The position numbers and the translations under genes were made by a program. A stretch of 64,000 nt of DNA, taken from contig CAVVCY010000002.1 of NCBI GenBank assembly GCA_963746905.1, positions 124,001 to 188,000 on the forward strand, in the 5' to 3' direction. Shown in pieces: positions 1-9,621 of the stretch. The notes under the pieces are model-generated. The model did no database searches and was not told the DNA's origin. It saw only the letters and a list, made by a program, of their open reading frames with translations. This stretch comes from JALYNX01 sp963746905. GTDB lineage: Bacteria > Actinomycetota > Acidimicrobiia > Spongiisociales > ZC4RG35. The first letter of the stretch is position 1. Each line of letters starts with the position of its first letter.

Positions 1-2658
1 GTGGAGTCCCTGTCTGCGTACGCCCGCCAGTTCCTGGGCCAGATGGACAAGCCTGACGTCGACTTCATCGAGGGCCTATCACCGGCCATCTCCATCGATC
101 AGAAGACCGCATCACGAAATCCTCGTTCGACGGTGGGCACCGTCACCGAGGTCCACGACTACCTCCGTCTCCTCTACGCCCGGATCGGAATCGCCCATTG
201 CCCCAATGACGGGACCCCGGTGGAGCGTCAGACACCACAGCAGATAGTGGATCGCATCCTCGAGCTGGAGGAAGGGACCAGGTTCCAGGTGCTGGCACCG
301 GTGGTCCGAGGAAGGAAAGGCGAGTACGAGGGCCTGCTCTCAGATCTGGCCAAGCAAGGTTTCGCTCGAGCCCGGATCGACGGTGAAGTGCGGGAGCTCA
401 CCGAGGAGATCAAGCTCGATCGCTACTACCAGCACACCATCGAGGTCGTGGTCGACCGACTGGTGCGGAAGGAGGGAATGAACCAGCGGCTGACCCAGTC
501 CCTGGAGACCGCGCTCACCCTCACCGAGGGGGTCGCCGACATCGAGATCGAAGGCGGGCCGACCCTCACCTTCTCCCAGCATCTGGCCTGTTCGAAGTGC
601 GGCCTCAGCTTCGAGGACCTCCAACCGAGGAACTTCTCGTTCAACAGCCCCTACGGCGCGTGCCCGGAGTGCTCGGGAATCGGTACCAGGTATCAGGTCG
701 ATCCCGAGCTGGTGATCGCCGACCCCGACCTCTCGATGAACGAGGGCGCAGTCTCGATGTGGGCATCCAACCGGATGCGTTACTACTACCGACTTCTCAG
801 CGGGCTGGGCGACGTGTTTGGCTTCTCAATGGACACCCCTTGGAGAGACCTCTCCGAAGAGGTCAAAGAGAAGATCCTCTATGGAACCGGGGAGGAGCGG
901 ATCACTGTCCAGTACACCAACCGCTTCGGTCGCAAACGCCAGTGGACCACAACCTTCGAAGGGGCGGTGCCGTTCCTCACCCGCCGTCACGAGTCCGCTG
1001 AATCGGAGTCGGCTCGGGAGTACTACCAGGAGTACATGGCCCAGGTGCCGTGTGACGCCTGCAACGGGGGCCGGCTCAACCCGGTGACCCTGGCGGTGAC
1101 GATTGCCAACCGCAACATCGCAGAGGTGTCCGACCTCAGCCTTGGCGACGCCGAAGAGTTCTTCGAGCGGCTGGAAATGACCGAACGCGAGGCAAAGATC
1201 GCCGAGCGGGTCCTCAAGGAAGTGCGGGCCCGGATCAAGTTCCTGCTCGATGTCGGGCTCGACTATCTGACTCTTTCCCGATCGGCTGCCACCTTGGCTG
1301 GCGGCGAGGCGCAGCGGATCCGGCTTGCCACCCAGATCGGGTCGGGATTGGTTGGCGTCCTGTACATCCTCGACGAGCCTTCGATCGGCCTCCACCAACG
1401 GGACAACGAGCGGCTGATCGAAACCCTGATTCGTCTGCGGGACCTGGGCAACACCCTGATCGTCGTCGAGCACGACGAGGCCACAATCAGGATCGCCGAT
1501 CACATCGTCGACATCGGGCCGGGTGCCGGCGAGCACGGCGGGGACATCGTCGCCCAGGGCACCCTGGATGACATCACCGGCCAACCGGACTCGATGACCG
1601 GCGACTACCTGGCGGGTAGACGCCAGATCCCGGTCCCGTTCATTCGGCGCTCGGGCAACGGCGAGGCAATCCGGATCCTGGGTGCTACTGAGAACAACCT
1701 GCAGGGCATCGATGTCGAGTTCCCGCTCGGGGTATTCACCGCGGTGACCGGGGTTTCCGGTTCGGGAAAGTCGACTCTGATCGAGGAGATCCTGTGGAAG
1801 ACCCTGGCCAATCGCGTGAACCGCGGTCGAGTGGTCCCGGGTCGGCACAAGAAAGTGGAGGGGATCGAGCACATCGACAAGGTCATCGATATCGACCAGT
1901 CGCCAATCGGCCGCACTCCTCGATCCAACCCTGCGACCTACACCAAGCTGTTCGACCACATCAGGGCCCTCTACGCCCAGACTGCGGAATCCCGGGCCAG
2001 GGGATACAAGCAAGGGCGGTTCTCATTCAACGTCAGGGGCGGACGGTGCGAGGCGTGCTCCGGCGACGGAACGATCAAGATCGAGATGCACTTTCTTCCC
2101 GACGTCTACGTGCCATGTGAGGTGTGTGGGGGCAAGCGATACAACCGGGAAACCCTCGAGGTCCTGTGGAAGGGGCACAACATCTCCGAGATCCTGGAGA
2201 TGTCGGTCGAAGAAGCGGTGGGTTTCTTCGAGAACCAGCCCAAGATCGTTCGCATCCTTCAGACCCTTTTTGACGTCGGCTTGGGGTATGTGCGGCTCGG
2301 CCAACCCGCGACCACCCTCTCCGGGGGGGAGGCCCAGCGGATCAAGCTCGCTTCGGAATTGGGCAGGCGGTCCACCGGTCGGACTTTCTACATCCTCGAC
2401 GAGCCAACCACCGGTCTCCACTTCGAGGACATCCGCAAGTTGCTCCAAGTCCTACAAAGACTGGTCGACGCGGGGAACACCGTGGTGGTCATCGAGCACA
2501 ACCTGGATGTCGTGAAGTCGGTCGATCATGTGATCGACCTCGGGCCGGAGGGAGGCAGTGGCGGAGGGAGGGTCATCGCTACCGGGACCCCAGAAGAGGT
2601 GGCCCAGGTTGGGGAAAGCTACACCGGCAAATTCCTCAGAGAATTGGTTGGGAGTTAG
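1..2658 (+). CDS. uvrA: UvrABC excinuclease subunit A (5' end outside window)
   Basis: DNA damage-recognition ATPase of nucleotide excision repair; the dimer loads UvrB at lesions. The reading frame is open from base 1. UvrA is usually about 940-970 residues and 885 are visible, so roughly 60 N-terminal residues, including the first Walker A, lie upstream. Visible landmarks are a zinc finger with CSKC and CPEC near residues 200-225, the first ABC signature (AGGEAQRIRLA) near 430, the second Walker A (GVSGSGKST) near 585, a second Cys cluster (CEAC, CEVC) near 685-710 and the second signature (LSGGEAQRIKLA) near 770, followed by the Walker B ILDEPTTGL. It lies about 4 kb upstream of uvrC, separated by a glycan-related block. 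The identification is secure; only the start is missing. Confidence 0.97.
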   Translation: MESLSAYARQFLGQMDKPDVDFIEGLSPAISIDQKTASRNPRSTVGTVTEVHDYLRLLYARIGIAHCPNDGTPVERQTPQQIVDRILELEEGTRFQVLAPVVRGRKGEYEGLLSDLAKQGFARARIDGEVRELTEEIKLDRYYQHTIEVVVDRLVRKEGMNQRLTQSLETALTLTEGVADIEIEGGPTLTFSQHLACSKCGLSFEDLQPRNFSFNSPYGACPECSGIGTRYQVDPELVIADPDLSMNEGAVSMWASNRMRYYYRLLSGLGDVFGFSMDTPWRDLSEEVKEKILYGTGEERITVQYTNRFGRKRQWTTTFEGAVPFLTRRHESAESESAREYYQEYMAQVPCDACNGGRLNPVTLAVTIANRNIAEVSDLSLGDAEEFFERLEMTEREAKIAERVLKEVRARIKFLLDVGLDYLTLSRSAATLAGGEAQRIRLATQIGSGLVGVLYILDEPSIGLHQRDNERLIETLIRLRDLGNTLIVVEHDEATIRIADHIVDIGPGAGEHGGDIVAQGTLDDITGQPDSMTGDYLAGRRQIPVPFIRRSGNGEAIRILGATENNLQGIDVEFPLGVFTAVTGVSGSGKSTLIEEILWKTLANRVNRGRVVPGRHKKVEGIEHIDKVIDIDQSPIGRTPRSNPATYTKLFDHIRALYAQTAESRARGYKQGRFSFNVRGGRCEACSGDGTIKIEMHFLPDVYVPCEVCGGKRYNRETLEVLWKGHNISEILEMSVEEAVGFFENQPKIVRILQTLFDVGLGYVRLGQPATTLSGGEAQRIKLASELGRRSTGRTFYILDEPTTGLHFEDIRKLLQVLQRLVDAGNTVVVIEHNLDVVKSVDHVIDLGPEGGSGGGRVIATGTPEEVAQVGESYTGKFLRELVGS

Positions 2659-2685
2659 CTCCGACCGGCCGAAAAATAGTTCTCG

Positions 2686-4080
2686 GTGTTTTTCAACTCA
2701 CTCGCTTTCGCCCTCTTCCTGCCCACTGTTGTAGGTCTCTACTGGCTTGTGCCCGCGAAGGCGCGGCCCTATCTCCTGTTGGCAGCTTCATACGTCTTCT
2801 ATGGCTGGTGGGACGTCCGGTTTCTCAGCCTGGTCATGATCTCGACCGTGGTCGACTGGCATGTCGCTCGACGCATGTACCTGATTGACGAGAAGACCCG
2901 GCGTCGCAGGTGGTTGATGGTGAGCCTCGTTGTGAACCTCGGAATGCTCGGCTTCTTCAAGTACTGGAACTTCTTCACCGATTCCGCTGCAACGCTTCTG
3001 AATTCGCTAGGGCTGGAACCGAACCTCCCCACATTGCGGGTCATTCTGCCGGTCGGAATCTCGTTCTACACGTTTCAGACCCTGTCATACGTCATCGATG
3101 TCTATCGAAGAGACCTCGTACCCGAACCTAGGCTCTCTCAATTCGCTCTGTTCGTGGCGTTCTTTCCCCAACTCGTTGCGGGGCCAATAGAGCGGGCGCG
3201 CCATCTTCTCCCACAACTTCGGGACCTACCCAACTCGGTGCGCCAGATCGACTGGGGCGGTTCGATGCTCCTCATCTTGCGCGGCCTGTTCCGCAAGGTC
3301 GTCATCGCCGATGGTGTCGCACCCCTCGTCAACGAGGTTTTCGCGACGCCAGGCCGCTATGGCAGCATCACCGTCGCTCTGGGGGTCATCGCATTCTCGC
3401 TCCAGATCTACGGCGACTTCGCCGGGTACACCGATATCGCTCGAGGAACTGCACGTCTGTTCAACGTCGACCTGATGGAGAACTTCAAAGCGCCGTACCT
3501 GTCGAGAGGCTTCAGCGAGTTCTGGCGAAGGTGGCACATCTCCTTGTCTACCTGGCTGCGTGACTATCTCTATGTCCCACTCGGCGGAAGTCGGGGCGGG
3601 AGATGGCACACCTACCGGAACTTGATCGTCACCATGTTGCTCGGCGGACTGTGGCACGGAGCGGCCTGGGGGTTCGTGGTATGGGGCGGGATGCACGGGC
3701 TCTACCTCGTCATCGAGCGCTGGATGACCCGTGATCGACCGCATGCCAAAGGTCCTGTAGGCCTTTCGGCGGTCCTGGTCTTCGGAGTGGTCACCCTCAC
3801 TTGGATACCGTTCCGGGCGCCCAATCTGTCGCACGCTGTAGAGGTTTTCCAGGCATTGCTCGGCCCGATAACTGGTGCGCAACTCTCGGCAGCTCCCCTC
3901 GTGGTCGCTCTAATGGGCCTTCTGACGCTTGCTATCGACAAGGCCGACCTGAGAGGTCGCGTAGACCCAGTCGATGGCGCTCCGTCCCTGCTTCGGGGCC
4001 TGGCCTACGGCGCGGCGATGGTGGCTGGGCTCCTTTTCGCATCCGGATCGGCCGTCCCCTTCATCTACTTCCAGTTCTGA
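2686..4080 (+). CDS. MBOAT family O-acyltransferase (AlgI/DltB-like)
   Basis: Polytopic membrane protein of 464 residues that should transfer acyl groups, usually acetyl, to an extracytoplasmic polysaccharide. The N-terminus (MFFNSLAFALFLP) is typical of AlgI-like proteins. The motif GLWHGAAWGFVVWGGMHG near residues 320-338 holds the two histidines expected in MBOAT enzymes. The GTG at 2686 is the only start that keeps the conserved N-terminus. It overlaps the next gene by 1 nt (TGATG), and that gene encodes an SGNH/DltD-like protein, the usual partner of AlgI-type acyltransferases. The polysaccharide acceptor cannot be read from the sequence. The 27 nt after uvrA contain no evident terminator. 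Confidence 0.9.
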   Translation: MFFNSLAFALFLPTVVGLYWLVPAKARPYLLLAASYVFYGWWDVRFLSLVMISTVVDWHVARRMYLIDEKTRRRRWLMVSLVVNLGMLGFFKYWNFFTDSAATLLNSLGLEPNLPTLRVILPVGISFYTFQTLSYVIDVYRRDLVPEPRLSQFALFVAFFPQLVAGPIERARHLLPQLRDLPNSVRQIDWGGSMLLILRGLFRKVVIADGVAPLVNEVFATPGRYGSITVALGVIAFSLQIYGDFAGYTDIARGTARLFNVDLMENFKAPYLSRGFSEFWRRWHISLSTWLRDYLYVPLGGSRGGRWHTYRNLIVTMLLGGLWHGAAWGFVVWGGMHGLYLVIERWMTRDRPHAKGPVGLSAVLVFGVVTLTWIPFRAPNLSHAVEVFQALLGPITGAQLSAAPLVVALMGLLTLAIDKADLRGRVDPVDGAPSLLRGLAYGAAMVAGLLFASGSAVPFIYFQF

Positions 4081-5008
4081 TGAGCAGAAGCAAACGACCT
4101 TGGCTGATTGCAGTGGGGGTGTTCTGTTCTCTGTTGGCCGGAGAGATCTCGATGCGGATGTTCGAGGGAAGCATTCCACCGCGTTCAAATTGGCCGAGCG
4201 TCGAGACGCATGTCAAGAGTCAACAAATCGACGACCTCGACAGCGAGATTGGCGTCCTGTTCTTGGGCTCGAGCGTCACCGAAGCTGGTGTTGATCCAGC
4301 CCTGTTGCGGAGTCTCACCGACAGTGGACCGGTGTACAACGCCGCTTTGCCATTCTCCACACCCCTGTCTGATGAGGTCTGGTTGGAGGAGGTCCTCCTC
4401 CTCCAACTGAAGCCATCGACCGTGGTCATAGGAGTTCCGGTCTGGCCACCTCACACCACCGTCGGCACAGATCCGCTGCGCGAAGGACTTGTGGTTGCTA
4501 CCTCGGACGCTCAGTCCACCGTTCTGGATTCGATTTCTCTGGTTTCGTCCAAGGGAGCGCTCGCAGCTTGGGATGATCGTCGAACCAGAGAGCAAGCTGC
4601 TCGAGGGGGGCCTGTGGACCAACGAGGGTCACATGACCGCGTACTACAACCGGGCGCTTTTCGAGTTTGAACGGTGCCTTCCCCGCGTACGGCGCGCCGA
4701 CGATGAGCCACGACAATGCCCGCGAACTGCGAGAGTCCATCGAGGAGCTGAAGCGGGAGGGGACCAACGTGATTCTCATAATCGAGCCGGGCCGCTTTCC
4801 TGGCGATGTCTTAACAATCGACATTGATTCCTACGTCGAATCTATTACTCGCCTCGCGGCGGATCTGGAGATTGAGGTGTGGGACACCTATCACCTCGAA
4901 TGGGACCCCGCCATGTACGCCGATGAAGCCCATTTCAACCGCGCCGGCACAGTGGCATTCACCCGACATGTGGCTTTCCTCCTCGATCAGGCCACTAGCG
5001 AGAGCTGA
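4080..5008 (+). pseudogene. SGNH/DltD-like acyl-transfer partner, two frame breaks
   Basis: About 310 residues can be reassembled from three frames: 4080 to about 4570, about 4570 to 4668, and 4670 to 5008. The first part has an N-terminal membrane anchor and LGSSVTEAG, resembling the catalytic-Ser block of SGNH hydrolases. The last part has DEAHFNRAG, a plausible Asp-x-x-His block. Such proteins work with MBOAT acyltransferases as the extracytoplasmic esterase or transferase half, and this one follows the MBOAT gene with overlapping stop and start. Each break is a single-base shift in the same sense (one extra base), near the GGG at 4575 and near 4669. Because conservation continues across both breaks, a sequence error is as likely as decay. 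The family call is moderately sure. Confidence 0.65.
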
Positions 5009-5036
5009 CATCTCAACCAGCGGCGATGACCTGCCG

Positions 5037-6056
5037 ATGTACCCTGACAGCAGTTTGGAGGCCTCCGACTTGTCAGATACACGCGGGTCGGGATTCGGCG
5101 GCTTTCCGGAACTCGAGGGCAAACATGCCGTGGTGATGGGTGGTGCCGGCTTTCTCGGCTCGCACATCTGCACCAAGCTGATGTACTCGGGGACCAAGGT
5201 CACCTGTCTCGACAATTTGATAACGGGCAACGCAGCCAATGTCTCCCACCTCATGGGGGACAAGCGGTTTCGGCTCATTGACTACGACGTCACCGACTTC
5301 ATGCACGTGTCCGGCGACGTCGATTACGTCCTCAACTTCGCCTCGCCGGCGTCGCCCGTCGACTACTTGAAATGGCCGATCCACACCTTGAAAGTCGGTG
5401 CCTTCGGCACTCACAAGGGCTTGGGCCTGGCGCTGGACAAAGGCGCCGTGTTCTTCCTCGCCTCGACTTCGGAGGTCTATGGAGATCCCCAGGTCAACCC
5501 GCAACCGGAGAGCTACTGGGGCAACGTCAATCCGATCGGCCCCCGCGGGGTCTATGACGAGGCGAAGCGATTCGCCGAGGCTTTGACCCTCGCCTACAAC
5601 CGGGAGCACGGGCTCCAAACCCGGATCGTGCGCATCTTCAACACCTATGGGCCGCGGATGAGACCCAACGACGGTCGAGCCGTGCCTGCTTTCTTCAAGG
5701 CCGCCCTCGAGAACACGCCGCTGCCCGTCTTTGGCGACGGATCTCAGACCCGCTCGCTTTGCTACGTCGACGACGAGGTGGAAGGAATCCTTCGTCTCCT
5801 CCTCTCCGATGAACTCGAGCCGGTCAACGTCGGCAACCCCGAGGAAGTCACCATGGTGGAATTGGCGGAGACTGTCCAAGACGTCGTTGGCAATCACCCC
5901 GGCATCGAGTTTCGACCGCTTCCCACCGACGATCCGACGGTGCGGCGTCCGGATACCACCCGGGCCGAGGCGATCCTGGGTTGGAAGGCTCAGATCCCGC
6001 TCCGCGACGGCTTGAAGCGAACGCTGCCCTGGTTCAAGGAAGTCCTGGGCTACTAG
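5037..6056 (+). CDS. NAD-dependent epimerase/dehydratase, UDP-glucuronate decarboxylase-like
   Basis: Extended SDR enzyme of 339 residues. The Rossmann glycine motif GGAGFLGSH lies at about residues 37-45, STSEVYGDP in the substrate loop, and the catalytic YxxxK as YDEAK near 180. The patterns NPIGPRGVYDEAKR and FNTYGPRMRPNDGR are characteristic of UDP-xylose synthase (UDP-GlcA decarboxylase) and close dTDP-glucose dehydratase relatives. It would supply a nucleotide sugar for the surface glycan modified by the preceding acyltransferase pair. The ATG at 5037 is 28 nt after the SGNH gene; a TTG at 5070 is an alternative start because the first 20 residues look non-conserved. The exact substrate is not certain. 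Confidence 0.85.
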   Translation: MYPDSSLEASDLSDTRGSGFGGFPELEGKHAVVMGGAGFLGSHICTKLMYSGTKVTCLDNLITGNAANVSHLMGDKRFRLIDYDVTDFMHVSGDVDYVLNFASPASPVDYLKWPIHTLKVGAFGTHKGLGLALDKGAVFFLASTSEVYGDPQVNPQPESYWGNVNPIGPRGVYDEAKRFAEALTLAYNREHGLQTRIVRIFNTYGPRMRPNDGRAVPAFFKAALENTPLPVFGDGSQTRSLCYVDDEVEGILRLLLSDELEPVNVGNPEEVTMVELAETVQDVVGNHPGIEFRPLPTDDPTVRRPDTTRAEAILGWKAQIPLRDGLKRTLPWFKEVLGY

Positions 6057-6075
6057 CTGGGCCGCGTGGTGGGAT

Positions 6076-6212
6076 GCCCCCCTCGCCCGGCTTGGCGGTC
6101 GGACGCTCCCCCCAACGCTCACTTCGTTCGCTGGGGGAAACGTTTCCTCCCCCAGGAGCGAAGCGACGTTGGGGGAGGTGGCCCGGAGCGGCCGGAGGGG
6201 GCACTCCGACGC
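6076..6212 (+). repeat. Interspersed palindromic element, copy A
   Basis: Between the SDR gene and the methyltransferase. The left part (GCCCCCCTCGCCCGG) is shared with copy G. It is followed by a C-rich/G-rich hairpin with an inner ACGCTCACTTCGTTCGCT loop, the core stem CCTCCCCCA/TGGGGGAGG around a 15-nt loop, and a right end ...GGCCGGAGGGGGC. The trailing CACTCCGACGC matches the flank seen after copies B, E1 and F. No coding sense is evident. Confidence 0.85.
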
Positions 6213-6237
6213 GAGAAACCGGCCACAATCCTTCACC

Positions 6238-6908
6238 ATGACCTGGTCCGAGATGGGGGATTGGTGGCTCACCGAGCTGGAACGTGACTCTGCCTATGAG
6301 GAAGTGGTCACCCCGATGTTTCTCGACATCCTCAGCCCGGAGCCCGGCGCCCTGTATTTAGACCTCGGTTGCGGCGAGGGACGGGTGATGCGCACCATGC
6401 TCGACAAGGGCAGCCACGTGCATGGGGTCGAGATGAACCAGATGCTGGCGTCCCGCTCGTCCGAGGTCGCACCCACAGTCATTGCCCACCTGCCTGATCT
6501 TCCGCACTTCGGGACGACTCCTACGACGGCGCCTACAGCGTCCTGGTCTTCGAGCACGTGCCCGACCATCGAGGATTCTTCGCAGAGACAGCGAGGGTGG
6601 TTCGGACTGGCGGACCCCTGACTTGCTGATCAACCACCCATTCTGGACGGCGCCAGGGGCGAGCCCGATCACGGATCTGGACGGGGAGGTCTTATGGCGC
6701 CCGGGGGAGTACTTCTCCGAGGAGTTCAGCGACGAACCGCTTGGCCAGACGATCGTTCGTTTCTATCACCGGCCGGTCGGATTGCTGCTCAACGCGGCCC
6801 GGAGCCGGATGGAGCCTCGAGCGAATCGACGAGGCCCCACACCACGAGTTGGAAGACCAGGGCGGGATACCGCGTCTCATGGCAATCCGCTGGTCGCTCC
6901 TACCCTGA
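6238..6908 (+). pseudogene. Class I SAM-dependent methyltransferase, three frame breaks
   Basis: A small-molecule or lipid-type methyltransferase of about 223 residues, recovered only by joining frames. 6238 to about 6509 carries the SAM-binding motif YLDLGCGEGRVM. About 6510 to 6618 encodes DDSYDGAYSVLVFEHVPDH, the motif after the SAM site. About 6623 to 6803 encodes INHPFWTAPG and the following region. About 6804 to 6908 encodes the C-terminus, ending 4 nt before uvrC. The first two breaks look like one missing base each and the third like one extra base. Protein-level continuity argues for base-level sequence error over old decay. The ATG at 6238 follows repeat copy A. The substrate is unknown. 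Confidence 0.6.
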
Positions 6909-6912
6909 GAGG

Positions 6913-8739
6913 GTGTTCGACCGACCTCGACCCTCTGATATCCCCGACCAGCCCGGGGCCTATCTGTTCCGTGACCAGCACGGGAAGGTGATCTACGTCG
7001 GAAAGGCCAAATCGCTTCGCAGTCGGGTCTCCTCCTACTTCGGAGTGGGGCTCCACCCGCGGACGCAGAGCATGGTGGACAACGCGCGGACCGTGGAGTG
7101 GATCATCACCGAGTCCGAGGTGGCGGCGATCATGCTCGAGTATTCGTTGATCAAGCGCAACCGGCCTCGCTTCAACATCCGGCTGGTCGACGACAAGTCC
7201 TATCCGTATCTCGCAATCACTCGCAGTGACGAGTGGCCCCGGGCGCGGGTGCTGAGAGGTGCGAAGCGGAAGGGATATGAGTACTTCGGGCCCTACGCCC
7301 ACACCTACTCGATCCGGAAGACGCTCGATCAGTTGCTTCGGACGTTCCCGGTCCGCACCTGCTCAGATTCACTCTTCGCCAGGCAGAAGGCCCAAGGACG
7401 ACCCTGTCTGCTTTTCCACATCGAGAAATGCTCGGGGCCTTGCATCGGTGAGGTCACGCCGGAGGATTACTCACAGATGGTGGACGGGCTGGCTGGGTTC
7501 CTCCGGGGAGACACCGAGGGGGTGGTCGCAGATCTCGAAGACCGGATGTGGGGGGCCTCCGAACGCCAGGAGTTCGAGTTGGCTGCGCGCAACCGGGACC
7601 GAATCGAGGATGTTCGCCGGGCACTGCTTCGCCAGGAAGTGGTTACTGAGAAGCCCGAAGACTTCGACCTGATCGCCTTTCATGGTGACGATTTGGAGTC
7701 GGCCTTCCAGATGCTCCACGTCAGACGGGGCCGTGTTGTCGGCCGCCGGGGGGTGGTAGTCGACCGAGTGGAGGAGTTGACGGATGCCGAGCTCATGGAC
7801 CGCGTCATTCGACTGCTCTACGGCGATGAGGCGCCGCCGCGTGAGGTCCTGGTCTCGATCGAGCCCACCGAGGTCGAGCTGCTGACCGAATGGCTGAGCT
7901 CATCGCGGGGCTCTGGTGTCGACCTGAGGGTGCCCGAGCGCGGCGCCAAGCGGCGCCTGATGGAGACCACGTCCGCCAACGCGGCCGAGGCCTTCGGGCG
8001 GCATCGGTTGAAGCGTCATCGCGACCACAATGCTCGAGCTCGGGCGTTGCGCTCACTCCAGGACGTGCTCGATCTTCCACTGGCCCCCTTGCGGATCGAG
8101 GCATATGACATCTCGACCCTCCAGGGGACCAACACCGTCGCTTCCATGGTGGTTCTCGAGGATGGGATCCCGAAGCGATCGGACTACCGACGGTTCAAGA
8201 TGAGGACGATCCAGGGCCAGGACGATTTCGCCTCGATGGAGGAGACCCTGCGTCGCCGCTTCAAGGCCTACCTGGCCGAGAGGAAGAAGCCCGCACCGGA
8301 ACAGGGCAAGTTCTCCTATCCACCGTCACTGGTGTTGATCGATGGAGGCCCGGGTCAACTCGGACGCGCCGTCAAGGTCCTCGACGAGCTCGAATTGGAC
8401 ATCCCGGCCATCGGCCTGGCGAAGCGAATGGAGGAGGTCTACATGCCGGGCCTTCCTGAGCCGATTCGAATCCCGAGGGACGCTGAAGCCCTCTATCTGC
8501 TGCAACAGGTTCGGGACGAGGCGCACCGTTTTGCCATCACCTACCACCGCCAACTTCGATCGAAGTCGATGGTCGACTCGGTGCTCGACGACGTCCCGGG
8601 AATCGGCCCCAAACGCAAGCGAGATCTGATCCGCAGGTTCGGGTCGCTGAAGAAGATACGTGAGGTCGGCGCAGACGACCTGGCCGAAGTGGTCCCAAAG
8701 AACGTGGCCGACACTCTGTACGCTGCGTTGCACACCTGA
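6913..8739 (+). CDS. uvrC: UvrABC excinuclease subunit C
   Basis: Dual-incision nuclease of nucleotide excision repair, 608 residues. The N-terminal GIY-YIG nuclease domain (GAYLFRDQHGKVIYVGKAKS) makes the 3' cut. A UVR helix near residues 200-235 contacts UvrB. The RNase H-like C-terminal nuclease contains the stretch beginning EAYDIS. A helix-hairpin-helix pair (VPGIGPKRKRDLIRRFGS) closes the protein. The GTG at 6913 gives the family N-terminus FDRP; the open frame continues upstream but that stretch is the 3' end of the methyltransferase in another frame. The downstream order rapZ, yvcK, pgk, tpiA, secG is a well-known actinobacterial and firmicute arrangement. Confidence 0.95.
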   Translation: MFDRPRPSDIPDQPGAYLFRDQHGKVIYVGKAKSLRSRVSSYFGVGLHPRTQSMVDNARTVEWIITESEVAAIMLEYSLIKRNRPRFNIRLVDDKSYPYLAITRSDEWPRARVLRGAKRKGYEYFGPYAHTYSIRKTLDQLLRTFPVRTCSDSLFARQKAQGRPCLLFHIEKCSGPCIGEVTPEDYSQMVDGLAGFLRGDTEGVVADLEDRMWGASERQEFELAARNRDRIEDVRRALLRQEVVTEKPEDFDLIAFHGDDLESAFQMLHVRRGRVVGRRGVVVDRVEELTDAELMDRVIRLLYGDEAPPREVLVSIEPTEVELLTEWLSSSRGSGVDLRVPERGAKRRLMETTSANAAEAFGRHRLKRHRDHNARARALRSLQDVLDLPLAPLRIEAYDISTLQGTNTVASMVVLEDGIPKRSDYRRFKMRTIQGQDDFASMEETLRRRFKAYLAERKKPAPEQGKFSYPPSLVLIDGGPGQLGRAVKVLDELELDIPAIGLAKRMEEVYMPGLPEPIRIPRDAEALYLLQQVRDEAHRFAITYHRQLRSKSMVDSVLDDVPGIGPKRKRDLIRRFGSLKKIREVGADDLAEVVPKNVADTLYAALHT

Positions 8740-8750
8740 TCGAAGACGCG

Positions 8751-9621
8751 ATGGACCTGGCACCAACTGAGCATCCACATGTCCTGGTGGTCACCGGGAT
8801 GTCAGGCGCGGGCCGTTCCTCTGCGGGGAACATCCTCGAGGACATGGGTTACACGGTCATCGACAATCTGCCCGCGCCTTCTGGCGCTGGCTGCCCAGTC
8901 CCATGACTTGCCTCAGCTTCACAAGCACCTGGCCGTGATCATCGACTCCCGCGGCGGGCTCGATATGGACGAATTGCGATCGGCGATGGACGAGTTGGCC
9001 CGGGAGGGTGTCCTGACCCGCGTGGTGTTCCTCGATGCCGAAGACGATGTGATCGTCAGCCGCTACGAGGAGAACAAGCGCCCGCATCCACTGGGCTTGG
9101 AGACGATCACCGAGTCGATCGGAGCCGAGAGGGATCTGCTTTCCGACCTGCGTGAGGCGGCCGACGTGATCGTCGACACCTCGAGCCTCAATGTGCACGA
9201 GCTCAGAGACCGTCTGAACGCCCAATTCAGCGAGGAGGAGATGACGAGGCCGATGCGGGTCTCGATTCGGTCCTTTGGCTTCAAGCACGGCACGCCGCGC
9301 GACGCCGATCTCCTGCTCGACGTGCGCTTCCTCCCCAACCCGTATTGGGTGCCCGAATTGCGTGACCTCAGGGGCACCGACGAGGCGGTGTCCGAATATG
9401 TGATGCAGGACGAGAACGCCAAGGAGTTCGTCGACCGGGTCGATGATCTCTTGAACTTCCTGATTCCACGCTTCGAAGCGGAGGGCAAGTCTTACCTCTC
9501 AGTGGGAATCGGTTGCACCGGTGGTCACCATCGCTCGGTCGCCATCGCTGAGGAGTTGGGCAGACGGTTGGGTCAACACGATGTCAAGGCGGCGGTGCGT
9601 CACCGCGACATCAACCGGTGA
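8751..9621 (+). pseudogene. rapZ: RapZ-like P-loop nucleotide-binding protein, one frame break
   Basis: About 290 residues. The ATG at 8751 starts MDLAPTEHPHVLVVTG followed by a P-loop GMSGAGRSSA and DNLP, all typical of the YvcJ/RapZ family. Near 8871-8877 the frame shifts (one base extra or two missing) and continues from RLLALAAQSHD to the conserved C-terminus IGCTGGHHRSVAIAEEL. The family binds nucleotides; in Escherichia coli it guides decay of GlmZ RNA, but its actinobacterial role is less clear. It overlaps yvcK by 4 nt (GTGA). The gene is conserved in this cluster, so the break is more likely a sequence error than a loss of function. Confidence 0.8.

Noticed and set aside
826..2013. 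Long antisense frame in uvrA, and similar frames at 22923-24563 and 45433-46497
   Set aside because: High-GC shadow frames of uvrA, mpa and pyrG; no motifs and opposite to clear genes.
8794..8830. RapZ Walker A with Arg in place of Lys (GMSGAGRSSA)
   Set aside because: Similar GxSGAGR loops are usual in actinobacterial members of the family.
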